Shown here: positions 1 through 6,492 of the stretch, piece after piece
Layout: each line of letters opens with the position of its first letter
Position numbering within the stretch: position 1 is the stretch's first letter
NCBI GenBank assembly: GCA_947632165.1
Contig: CANROI010000007.1
Span: 1 to 20,137 of the forward strand
DNA from: an uncultured Clostridia bacterium
Lineage (GTDB): Bacteria > Bacillota > Clostridia > Christensenellales > Borkfalkiaceae
DNA: 20,137 nt
Reading direction: 5' to 3'
Notes under the pieces: model-generated
Told to the model about the DNA's origin: nothing
What the model saw: only the letters and a program-made list of their open reading frames with translations
Database searches by the model: none
Translations under genes and position numbers: made by a program

Positions 1-2
1 GC

Positions 3-839
3 TGTTTTTACAACAAGACTTTGCTCAACGGGCTCGGGCTGGGCGACGCCGCCTCCCAGGCGGACTTCAACGGGCTCTGCCGCGCACTCATGGAGGTCGG
101 GCAGACGCCCATCTGCTGGCCCGCCGACGGCTGTTCCTGGATGTTGCAGTTCGGACTCGACCCCATCTTTGCAGACAATGCGGAACTGCTCGAAAAGCTC
201 AATGCGAACGAGATCACCTATTCGGAGATCCCCGCCGTCAAAAATATGCTGCAATGGCTCGCAGACGCCGCCAAAAGCGGCTGGTTCGGATCCGACTATT
301 CCAAGATCGGCTGGGATGAGATCAGCGGCAAATTGAGCTCGGGCGAAGCGGCGATGACCTTCATCTGGGATACCTGGTTCTATACCGATTTCAAGCCCGG
401 GAAATACAAAGTGGATGATTTTGCGATCATGCCCGTCTTCTTCGATACGACCCCCGACGGCACCTACGAGGGCGGAAATCTGAATATGATGATGGTCAAT
501 AAGAACAGCGAAAAACGCGACCTGGCGCTCGGGTTCCTCGAATTCTGCGCCACCCCCGAAAACTACAACTTCGCCTTCGACGGTATCGCGACCGTAAACT
601 GCTTTAAGGGGCAGACGACCAACATACAGTCGAAGATGGTCACGGATGCCAAAACTTCGATCGCGAACAAAGAGCGCGTCTCCACCGCGGCGACCAAGAT
701 CCTCGGCTACAGCGCCGACGACCTCGTCGTCATCCTCAACGACCTGCTCAACGGAAAGATCACGGTCACAGAGTGCGTCAAAAAGTTCGATGAAAACCGC
801 ATCTCGAGGGCCCGCAATGAGGGCTTTGCGGGTTTTTGA
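3..839 (+). CDS. ABC transporter solute-binding protein, carbohydrate type (5' end missing)
   Basis: The frame is open from the window edge, so only the last 278 residues are seen; family-1 solute-binding proteins are usually 400-450 residues. They sit outside the membrane as lipoproteins and deliver sugars or oligosaccharides to an ABC permease. Family-like signs are the stretch around residue 112 of the visible part (SGEAAMTFIWDTW, matching the usual 'GkaAM...G.W'), followed by EGGNLNMMMVNKNSEKRDLALGF, which resembles the hinge region before 'A..Fl.fl.sPE'. The signal peptide and transporter partners would lie to the left. The substrate cannot be told. The last ten residues (RARNEGFAGF) are encoded by a terminator hairpin, so the tail may be a stop-codon-loss extension; that is inference. 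The gene is monocistronic at its 3' end, with two terminators following. Confidence 0.85.
   Translation, partial: CFYNKTLLNGLGLGDAASQADFNGLCRALMEVGQTPICWPADGCSWMLQFGLDPIFADNAELLEKLNANEITYSEIPAVKNMLQWLADAAKSGWFGSDYSKIGWDEISGKLSSGEAAMTFIWDTWFYTDFKPGKYKVDDFAIMPVFFDTTPDGTYEGGNLNMMMVNKNSEKRDLALGFLEFCATPENYNFAFDGIATVNCFKGQTTNIQSKMVTDAKTSIANKERVSTAATKILGYSADDLVVILNDLLNGKITVTECVKKFDENRISRARNEGFAGF
811..837 (+). terminator. Intrinsic terminator inside the 3' end of the solute-binding protein gene
   Basis: A perfect 7-bp stem CCCGCAA (811-817) / TTGCGGG (826-832) with an 8-nt loop is followed directly by TTTTT (833-837). The stop codon TGA is at 837-839, so the hairpin lies in coding sequence. It would act before or during translation of the last codons. 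Confidence 0.7.
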
Positions 840-859
840 TCTGCCGCAAGTCAAATCGG

Positions 860-890
860 GAGCCGCCGGGCCCTTCCCGGCGGCTCTTTT
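860..890 (+). terminator. Strong intrinsic terminator after the solute-binding protein gene
   Basis: A perfect 11-bp stem GAGCCGCCGGG (860-870) / CCCGGCGGCTC (876-886) with a CCCTT loop is followed by TTTT. It is the second terminator in tandem and isolates polA from upstream transcription. Confidence 0.9.
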
Positions 891-943
891 CAATGCAAAC
901 TACGTAAAATCTGCCGCGCCGCAACGGAATTTTCCCCGAAGCC

Positions 944-979
944 TTGCCAAACGCGCAAAGACATGATAAAATAGACCTA
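944..979 (+). promoter_or_regulatory. polA promoter; predicted start point at the ATG (leaderless)
   Basis: The -35 element is TTGCCA (944-949), followed by a 17-bp spacer and the -10 element TAAAAT (967-972). Seven bases after the -10 comes 979, the A of the polA ATG. There is no Shine-Dalgarno sequence in the six bases (agacct) between the -10 and the ATG. The 12-mer TGATAAAATAGA recurs exactly at the Nudix gene promoter (13168-13179), which supports it as a real promoter element. Confidence 0.7.
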
Positions 980-3516
980 TGGATAAATTTGTTTTGATCG
1001 ACGGAAACAGCCTTCTGAACCGCGCCTATTATGCGATCGGCGTCTTCACGACCAAAGACGGTAGCCCCACGAACGGGATCTTCGGCTTTATCAAGCTCCT
1101 GTTCAAGATCATCGAGGACGAACAGCCGCGCTACCTTGCCGTCGCCTTCGATGTGCACGCCCCCACCTTCCGCCATAAACTTTTCGACGACTACAAGGGC
1201 ACGCGCAAGCCGATGCCCGAGGAATTGGTCGTGCAGGTCCCGGTGCTGAAAGCGCTTCTCAAAGACATGGGCATCTGCACGGTCGAAAAGGCGGGCTATG
1301 AGGCCGACGACCTCATCGGGACGCTCTCGCGCGCATTCCCCGGGGTCGACGTCCTCATCTTCACGGGAGACAGGGACGCCTACCAGCTCGTGAACGAACA
1401 CGTGAGCGTACATTTCACCAAGCGCGGCGTGAGCGTCACGGACACGCTCGACGCTGACAATTTTTTTACGAAAACCGGCCTCACACCCGCACAGATCATC
1501 GAGGAAAAAGCGCTCATGGGCGACTCTTCCGACAACATCCCGGGCGTCAAAGGGATCGGCCCCAAGACTGCGCTCGAACTGCTTGCGCGCTACGGCACCG
1601 CCGAAAACGTCTTTGCGCACCTCGGAGAGCTCTCCCCCGCCCTCAGAAAAAAATTCGAGGGCATGGAAGAGATCTCCCGCCTGTCGCATACGCTTGCGAC
1701 CATCGATACCGCCGTTCCCCTCTCGGTCCGTCTCGACGACTGTCTGCTCACCCTGCCCTTCCCCGATGCGGCGCGGGACGCATTCGCACGGTTGGAGTTT
1801 CGTTCCCTGCTCGGCAGCGCCTTCTTTGCGGAAACGAACAGCGTTCCGGCCGCCCGCGCGGTCGTCTGCTACGATCTTGCCGAAGTCGAGCACGCCGTAG
1901 AGCAAGCGGACTCCTTCGCGCTCTGCTTCGAGCCGGACGGGCTGCATCTCTGCCTCAACGAGACGGAATATATCCTGCCTCCGAAGGAGAATCTGCTCGG
2001 CGCGGGGTTCTTTACGGAAGAGCTGAAGCCGCTCCTTGGCAAACTCTTCTCCGGAACGCGGCGCGCCTATGTCAACGACGTCAAAGCGCTTGCCCACAGG
2101 CTCGATGAGCTCGGGATCGAAATCTCCTGCCCCGTAGAGGACGCCGCGCTTTTGCGCTATCTCGCCGATTCCAACCGGCGCGCGTCGACCGCGGCGGACT
2201 ACACCAAAGATTTCTCCCTGCCCGATCCCCTCCGCGCCAATGCCGTGCGCCGCGCCTTCGACGACGCTGCGGAAAAGACGGTGGGAACCGCGGAGGAACA
2301 GCTCTACCGTACCCTCGAGCTTCCGCTTGTGCAAGTGCTCCTCGACATGGAGCGCACGGGCGTGCGCGTCGATGAAAGCAAGTTCCCGGAGTTCTCGGAG
2401 AAGTTCAACGGCGAACTCGCCGACCTCTCCCGCAAGATCTATGCGCTCGCGGGCGCCGATTTCAATCTGAACTCCCCCGTCCAGCTCTCGGAAGTGCTCT
2501 TCAAGCAGCTCGGCCTTGACCCCGGGGGCGCGAAAAAGAACCAACATGGCGGATATTCCACGAACGCCGAGGTGCTCGAACGGCTCGCAGAAAAGCATGA
2601 GATCGCCCGCCTCATCCTCCGCTACCGAGAAGTACAGAAACTTCAGTCCACCTATGTGGACGGCATCCGTCCCCTCGTGAAGAACGGCGTCGTCCATACG
2701 ACATACAACCAGACCATGACGACGACGGGCAGGCTTTCGAGCGCCAATCCCAATCTGCAGAACATCCCCGTCCGCAAGGAAGAGGGAAAGGAATTGAGAA
2801 AACTGTTCGTCGCCCGCAAGGGCAACGTGCTGATCGACGCCGATTATTCGCAGATCGAGCTGAGGCTGCTCGCCCACTTTTCGGGCTGCAAGCCCCTTCA
2901 GCGGGCATACAACGAGGGAGCGGACATCCATGCCGCGACGGCGGCGCAGGTGTTCGGCGTAAAGCCCGAAGAGGTCACCCCACTCATGCGCAGGAGGGCC
3001 AAGGCGGTCAATTTCGGCATCATCTACGGCATCAGCGCATTCGGGCTCTCGAAGGACATCGGCTGCTCGGCCTCGGACGCACAGGCATACATCGACCGCT
3101 ATTTCGCCACCTATACCGACGTCAAAGAATATATGGATGAAAACGTCCGCCGCGCCAAGGCCGACGGCTATGTGACGACCATTCTCGGGCGCAAACGCTA
3201 TATCCCGGAGCTCAGATCCCCGAACTACAATCTCCGCTCCTTCGGAGAGCGCGCCGCCATGAACATGCCCCTGCAGGGAAGTTCCGCCGACATCATCAAA
3301 CTCGCAATGTTGGGCGTTGCGCGCCGTTTGAAGTCGGAGGGGCTGAGCGCCGAGCTGGTGCTGCAGGTCCATGACGAACTTGTGCTCGACGCACCCGTCG
3401 GAGAGCTTGAGGCCGCCTCGCACATTCTGAAGGAAGAGATGGAGAACGCGGTTCGGCTTGCGGTGCCGCTCACGGCGGAAGTCTCCTGGGGGGAAAGCTG
3501 GTATGACGCAAAATAA
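979..3516 (+). CDS. polA: DNA polymerase I
   Basis: A family A DNA polymerase of 845 residues that fills gaps in repair and removes RNA primers from lagging-strand fragments. The N-terminal 5'-3' exonuclease/FEN domain covers about residues 1-290 (start MDKFVLIDGNSLLNRAYYA, later FTGDRDAYQLV). The middle domain (about 290-460) corresponds to the 3'-5' exonuclease, but the Asp-x-Glu metal site appears as FALCFEPDGL, so proofreading is probably lost, as in many Gram-positive enzymes. The polymerase domain has motif A with D622 (DYSQIELR), motif B with K675 and Y683 (RRRAKAVNFGIIYG) and motif C with H798-D799-E800. All catalytic residues for synthesis are present. The start is fixed because the frame is closed by a TAA at 967-969. 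It overlaps coaE by 14 nt, a common pairing in Bacillota. Confidence 0.98.
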   Translation: MDKFVLIDGNSLLNRAYYAIGVFTTKDGSPTNGIFGFIKLLFKIIEDEQPRYLAVAFDVHAPTFRHKLFDDYKGTRKPMPEELVVQVPVLKALLKDMGICTVEKAGYEADDLIGTLSRAFPGVDVLIFTGDRDAYQLVNEHVSVHFTKRGVSVTDTLDADNFFTKTGLTPAQIIEEKALMGDSSDNIPGVKGIGPKTALELLARYGTAENVFAHLGELSPALRKKFEGMEEISRLSHTLATIDTAVPLSVRLDDCLLTLPFPDAARDAFARLEFRSLLGSAFFAETNSVPAARAVVCYDLAEVEHAVEQADSFALCFEPDGLHLCLNETEYILPPKENLLGAGFFTEELKPLLGKLFSGTRRAYVNDVKALAHRLDELGIEISCPVEDAALLRYLADSNRRASTAADYTKDFSLPDPLRANAVRRAFDDAAEKTVGTAEEQLYRTLELPLVQVLLDMERTGVRVDESKFPEFSEKFNGELADLSRKIYALAGADFNLNSPVQLSEVLFKQLGLDPGGAKKNQHGGYSTNAEVLERLAEKHEIARLILRYREVQKLQSTYVDGIRPLVKNGVVHTTYNQTMTTTGRLSSANPNLQNIPVRKEEGKELRKLFVARKGNVLIDADYSQIELRLLAHFSGCKPLQRAYNEGADIHAATAAQVFGVKPEEVTPLMRRRAKAVNFGIIYGISAFGLSKDIGCSASDAQAYIDRYFATYTDVKEYMDENVRRAKADGYVTTILGRKRYIPELRSPNYNLRSFGERAAMNMPLQGSSADIIKLAMLGVARRLKSEGLSAELVLQVHDELVLDAPVGELEAASHILKEEMENAVRLAVPLTAEVSWGESWYDAK

Positions 3517-4069
3517 AAAAATCGCCGTCACGGGCGGGATCGGGAGCGGAAAGAGCGCCGTGCTCGCATCCATCGGCGCGCACGGCTACCCCGTCTTTTC
3601 GTGCGACGAGATCTACGGGGAATTATGTTCGGAAAAAGAGTTCCTGCAGGCGCTCGGGGAGCGGTTCCCGGGCTGCGTCAAAGGCGGCAAACTCGACCGT
3701 ACCGCGCTTGCCGATCTCATCTTTCATGACCGGTCGGAGCGGGAGAAACTGAACTCCTTCACGCATCCGCGCATCATGGAGCGGCTGTTTGCCCGGATGG
3801 AGGAACATCCGCTCTCTTTTGCCGAAGTGCCGCTGCTGTTCGAGAGCGGCAATGCGGACCGCTTCGACGCGGTGATCGCCGTCATGCGGGATCGGGACGC
3901 CCGCCTCGGCGCGGCGATCGGGCGCGGGCTCTCCGAGCCCGAAGCGCTCGCACGGATGGCGAGCCAGCGGGATTGGGAACTCCCTCCCCCGAACGTCCTC
4001 CTCCTCGAAAACAATGGAACGCTTGAAGCGCTCAATAAAAAAGTAGACGAGCTCCTCAAGCGTTTGTGA
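3503..4069 (+). CDS. coaE: Dephospho-CoA kinase
   Basis: A protein of 188 residues that phosphorylates the 3'-hydroxyl of dephospho-CoA with ATP, the last step of coenzyme A synthesis, in the cytoplasm. The P-loop is GGIGSGKS at residues 11-18. Further family signatures are FTHPRIME, the VPLLFE motif and the helical LSEPEALARMASQ segment. Length is slightly below the usual 195-205. An upstream in-frame start at 3458 exists, but the ATG at 3503 puts the P-loop at the normal distance from the N-terminus and has a purine-rich GGGGGGAAAG site in front. It overlaps the end of polA by 14 nt, so the two are co-transcribed and probably translationally coupled. A terminator follows directly. Confidence 0.96.
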   Translation: MTQNKKIAVTGGIGSGKSAVLASIGAHGYPVFSCDEIYGELCSEKEFLQALGERFPGCVKGGKLDRTALADLIFHDRSEREKLNSFTHPRIMERLFARMEEHPLSFAEVPLLFESGNADRFDAVIAVMRDRDARLGAAIGRGLSEPEALARMASQRDWELPPPNVLLLENNGTLEALNKKVDELLKRL

Positions 4070-4072
4070 TCC

Positions 4073-4119
4073 GAACGGCGCGCAACGTGCACTCAGAAGC
4101 ACTTTTCGCGCCGTTCTTT
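4073..4119 (+). terminator. Terminator of the polA-coaE operon
   Basis: A 10-bp perfect outer stem GAACGGCGCG (4073-4082) / CGCGCCGTTC (4107-4116) encloses an inner GTGC/GCAC stem and is followed by TTT. It lies 3 nt after the coaE stop. On the opposite strand the same bases encode the last residues and stop codon of the convergent dehydrogenase gene; no T-run is present in that direction. Confidence 0.75.
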
Positions 4120-5121
4120 CATGCAAGTCTCAATATTCCCGCAGCGATAGCAGAGCTCGTTCTCGCAGATCTCGCCGCGGAAGAACGTGACGAGATTTTC
4201 GGCAGTCGTCGCCGCGATGTTGTCAAGCGCCTCTTCGGTGAGAAACGCCTGATGGGAGGTTACGATCACATTCGGCATCGTGATGAGCCGTGCGAGCACG
4301 TCGTCCTCGACAATGTGCCCCGAAAAATCGCGGAAGAACAGATCGGACTCCTCCTCATAGACGTCGAGACAGGCCGCGCCGATCTTACGTCGCTTGATCC
4401 CTTCGAGGAGCGCCTCCGCGTCGATGAGCGCCCCGCGCGAAGTGTTGAGCAGGATCACGCCCTTCTTGCATTTGTCCACCGCCTCTCTGCCGATCATATG
4501 GTATGTCTCTTCCGTGAGCGGACAATGGAGGGAAATGATATCGCTCTCGGCAAGGAGCCGCTCGAGCGGCACATATTCGACCCCCTCGGCGGAGGGGAAT
4601 TTATCGTAGGCGAGGATCCGCATCCCGAAGCCCTTGCAGATCCCGATGAAGATCCTGCCGATCTTGCCCGTTCCGATCACGCCGACCGTCTTGCCGTGCA
4701 GATCGAATCCCGTCAACCCGTTCAACGAAAAGTTGAAGTCCTTGGTGCGGATATACGCCTTGTGGATCCGCCGGACGGAGGTAAGCAGAAGCGCCATCGT
4801 ATGCTCTGCAACGGCATAGGGAGAGTAGGCGGGCACACGGACGACGTGGATCTTCCCGAAACAGTGTTTCAGATCCACATTGTTGTACCCCGCACAGCGC
4901 AGGGCGATCACGCGGACGCCATAGCCGAAGAGCCTGTCGATCACCGGGGCATTCACCCGATCGTTGACAAATACGCAAACGCCGTCGAACCCTTCGGCAA
5001 GGCCGACCGTGTCCTCGTTCAGCTTCGTCTCGTAGAACTTGAAGTCGATCCCCCTCTCCTTCCCGTACTTTTCAAAGGGGGGAATGTCGTATTCCTTTGC
5101 ATCGAAAAAAGCAATTTTCAT
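4093..5121 (-). CDS. D-2-hydroxyacid dehydrogenase, D-lactate dehydrogenase type
   Basis: A protein of 342 residues of the NAD-dependent D-isomer 2-hydroxyacid dehydrogenase family, probably reducing pyruvate to D-lactate during fermentation. The Rossmann motif GTGKIG is at 150-155, with an Asp at 173 that favours NAD. Catalytic residues are R229 (NTSRG), E258 (in DVYEEES) and H290 (TSHQAF); their spacing of 29 and 32 residues is that of characterised D-lactate dehydrogenases. A GTG at 5130 is also possible, but the ATG at 5121 has AGAGG eight bases upstream and fits the family start. The C-terminus is odd: Cys319, 324, 327, 333 and 341 lie in the last 24 residues, and the final codons lie inside the coaE terminator. 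The exact substrate (pyruvate or a related 2-oxoacid) is inferred from similarity. Confidence 0.9.
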   Translation of the reverse strand: MKIAFFDAKEYDIPPFEKYGKERGIDFKFYETKLNEDTVGLAEGFDGVCVFVNDRVNAPVIDRLFGYGVRVIALRCAGYNNVDLKHCFGKIHVVRVPAYSPYAVAEHTMALLLTSVRRIHKAYIRTKDFNFSLNGLTGFDLHGKTVGVIGTGKIGRIFIGICKGFGMRILAYDKFPSAEGVEYVPLERLLAESDIISLHCPLTEETYHMIGREAVDKCKKGVILLNTSRGALIDAEALLEGIKRRKIGAACLDVYEEESDLFFRDFSGHIVEDDVLARLITMPNVIVTSHQAFLTEEALDNIAATTAENLVTFFRGEICENELCYRCGNIETCMKERREKCF

Positions 5122-5141
5122 TGACTGCACCTCTCGTCTCT

Positions 5142-5170
5142 ATTATAGCCGATCCGAGAGATTTTGTCGC
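5142..5170 (-). promoter_or_regulatory. Promoter of the D-lactate dehydrogenase gene
   Basis: Reading the minus strand, GCGACA (5170-5165, 4 of 6 to consensus) is followed by 17 bp and a perfect TATAAT (5147-5142). The expected start is near 5135, giving a short leader with AGAGG before the ATG at 5121. The gene therefore has its own promoter and is not simply read through from the nitrilase-like gene upstream. Confidence 0.75.
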
Positions 5171-5187
5171 GAAAGAAACAAAAAAAA

Positions 5188-5856
5188 TCAAAAATCCGTC
5201 TTGCGCCTTAAAAAATACCCGCGCTTGCGCGTCTCGACGACGTGAAACTCCTGTTCCCGCTCGAGGTCGTATACGCACGGGCTGCGCGGCGATGAAAACC
5301 GCAGCTTGCCCGAGGGATCGGCGACCTGCGCATAGCCGAACGCGCACATGCAGACGGGAACGCCATAGAAAAAGGCGCCCGCGCGGATCAGGGTCATTTC
5401 AAGTTCCTCATTGAGGTCCTCGAACACGGAGAGAACGACGTCCGCCCCGCAGACGGAGAGTGTCTCCAGAACCTGCGGGAAATAGAGATCCTCCGCAACG
5501 GCAATCCCTAACTTCCCCGCCTTCGTCTCGAAGATCTTCACGCCCGCGCCGCTGCGGAATTCGCTGCCGTCGATCCGGTTGACCATATCGGCAACGCCGA
5601 TGATCCTGCCCCGCTCGGCAACGACGACGGATTTGCGCTTGAGCCCGCGTGCATTGGTATAACAGCCGCAGACGACGACATTCTTCCCCGTCTTGGAGAG
5701 GATCGCAACGTCCTCGAAGAGGTTGGTCTCGCCCTTGAGTTCGCGCTCATAGCTCACTTCGCCGAGCGCATAGAACGGAAACATGACGACGTCCGCGCCC
5801 GTCTCTTCTCCGCTGTAATCGCTCAGGCTTCCGCCGGTGACAAAACAGATCCGCAT
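5188..5856 (-). CDS. Nitrilase-fold (carbon-nitrogen hydrolase) protein without catalytic triad
   Basis: A 222-residue protein with the alpha-beta-beta-alpha pattern of the carbon-nitrogen hydrolase superfamily: ADVVMFPFYALGE, then a GRIIGVADMVNRID segment, then GKLGIAVAEDLYFPQ, then RAGAFFYGVPV. Active members use Glu-Lys-Cys. Here F28 stands where the Glu of 'FPEL' should be, M91 where Lys should be (spacing from GRIIG is kept) and A121 where the Cys of 'GvaiCyDlrfP' should be. It cannot use the standard mechanism. It is also shorter than the usual 260-300 residues. The frame is intact, so it reads as a pseudoenzyme and not a decayed gene. A start at 5877 is possible, but the ATG at 5856 has GAGGGGAG at good spacing. 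Function is unknown. It lies downstream of the mscL terminator and 66 bp upstream of the D-lactate dehydrogenase gene. Confidence 0.8.
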   Translation of the reverse strand: MRICFVTGGSLSDYSGEETGADVVMFPFYALGEVSYERELKGETNLFEDVAILSKTGKNVVVCGCYTNARGLKRKSVVVAERGRIIGVADMVNRIDGSEFRSGAGVKIFETKAGKLGIAVAEDLYFPQVLETLSVCGADVVLSVFEDLNEELEMTLIRAGAFFYGVPVCMCAFGYAQVADPSGKLRFSSPRSPCVYDLEREQEFHVVETRKRGYFLRRKTDF

Positions 5857-5914
5857 AACACGACTCCCCTCGGTCATACTATGCCGCAGCCTTCGGCTCT
5901 GCCACTGCGGGAGT

Positions 5915-5956
5915 AAAAAAGCGCGCCTTCGGTGACAAACGCCACCGAAGGCGCGC
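5915..5956 (-). terminator. Terminator of the purA-mscL operon
   Basis: A perfect 14-bp stem (5921-5934 with 5943-5956, arms GCGCGCCTTCGGTG and its complement) and an 8-nt loop is followed, on the minus strand, by TTTTTT (5920-5915). It lies 17 nt after the mscL stop codon. The rest of the 117-bp gap (5884-5911) holds a weaker CCGCAG/CTGCGG inverted repeat with no T-run; I see no convincing promoter for the nitrilase-like gene, so it may depend on read-through or a weak promoter. Confidence 0.92.
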
Positions 5957-5973
5957 TCTTCAGCGCTCTGAGA

Positions 5974-6489
5974 CTATTCTTTTTGGGATTTGAGCAGATC
6001 CCGGATCTCCGTCAGGAGCTCTTCGCTCGTGGGCGCGGGAGGTGCTGCGGGTTCGGCGGGCTCGGGAGCGGGTTCCGCTTCCTGTGCAGCTGCAGCGGCC
6101 TCCGCCTCTTTCTTTGCCTTCAGCTCGTCTGCACGCGCACGGATCCTGTTGATCGTTCTCACGATGAGGAAGAGCACCAGCGCGATCAGGATGAAGTTGA
6201 TGACCGCGGTGATGAATGCGCCCCAATCGATGTAGATCGAATTCACAAGATCGATCGCACCGTCCACTTCGACCTTGTGCAGATAGGTGTAGATGTTCTC
6301 GAGCCCCTTCCCGCCCGTGATCAGGAACAGGAACCAATTGATGACAGGCATCAGGATCTGATTCGTCAGCGCGTTAACGATCGCCGTGAAAGCGCCGCCG
6401 ATGATAATGCCTACCGCCATGTCGAGCACATTGCCGCGGGTGATGAACTCTTTGAACTCGGTCAAAAAGCCCTTCTTTTCATTTGCCAT
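5974..6489 (-). CDS. mscL: Large-conductance mechanosensitive channel
   Basis: A 171-residue inner-membrane protein forming a homopentameric pore that opens under membrane tension and releases solutes in osmotic downshock. The N-terminal amphipathic helix and first membrane segment (about residues 8-45, FKEFITRGNVLDMAVGIIIGG) carry the family signature. The second membrane segment is at about 85-113 and is followed by the basic RTINRIRARADELKAKK cluster. Between this and the C-terminal helix (SEELLTEIRDLLKSQ) there is an Ala/Pro/Glu-rich linker of about 30 residues, longer than usual (family 130-150). CGGAGG lies in front of the ATG and overlaps the malQ stop codon three bases upstream, so translation of the two genes is coupled. 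It is the last gene of the operon. Confidence 0.97.
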   Translation of the reverse strand: MANEKKGFLTEFKEFITRGNVLDMAVGIIIGGAFTAIVNALTNQILMPVINWFLFLITGGKGLENIYTYLHKVEVDGAIDLVNSIYIDWGAFITAVINFILIALVLFLIVRTINRIRARADELKAKKEAEAAAAAQEAEPAPEPAEPAAPPAPTSEELLTEIRDLLKSQKE

Positions 6490-6492
6490 TGT

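Noticed and set aside
3458..3502. Upstream start for coaE
   Set aside because: It would add 15 basic residues overlapping polA; the ATG at 3503 places the P-loop correctly.
778..3573. A 931-residue open frame on the minus strand across polA
   Set aside because: It is the exact antisense of polA codons, kept open by the codon use of a G+C-rich gene. Its sequence matches no family and is rich in Arg, Gly and Ala. polA shows all its own motifs.
5857..5914. Dedicated promoter for the nitrilase-like gene
   Set aside because: The best match is GTGGCA with 18 bp and TAGTAT, 4 of 6 at each box; too weak to call.
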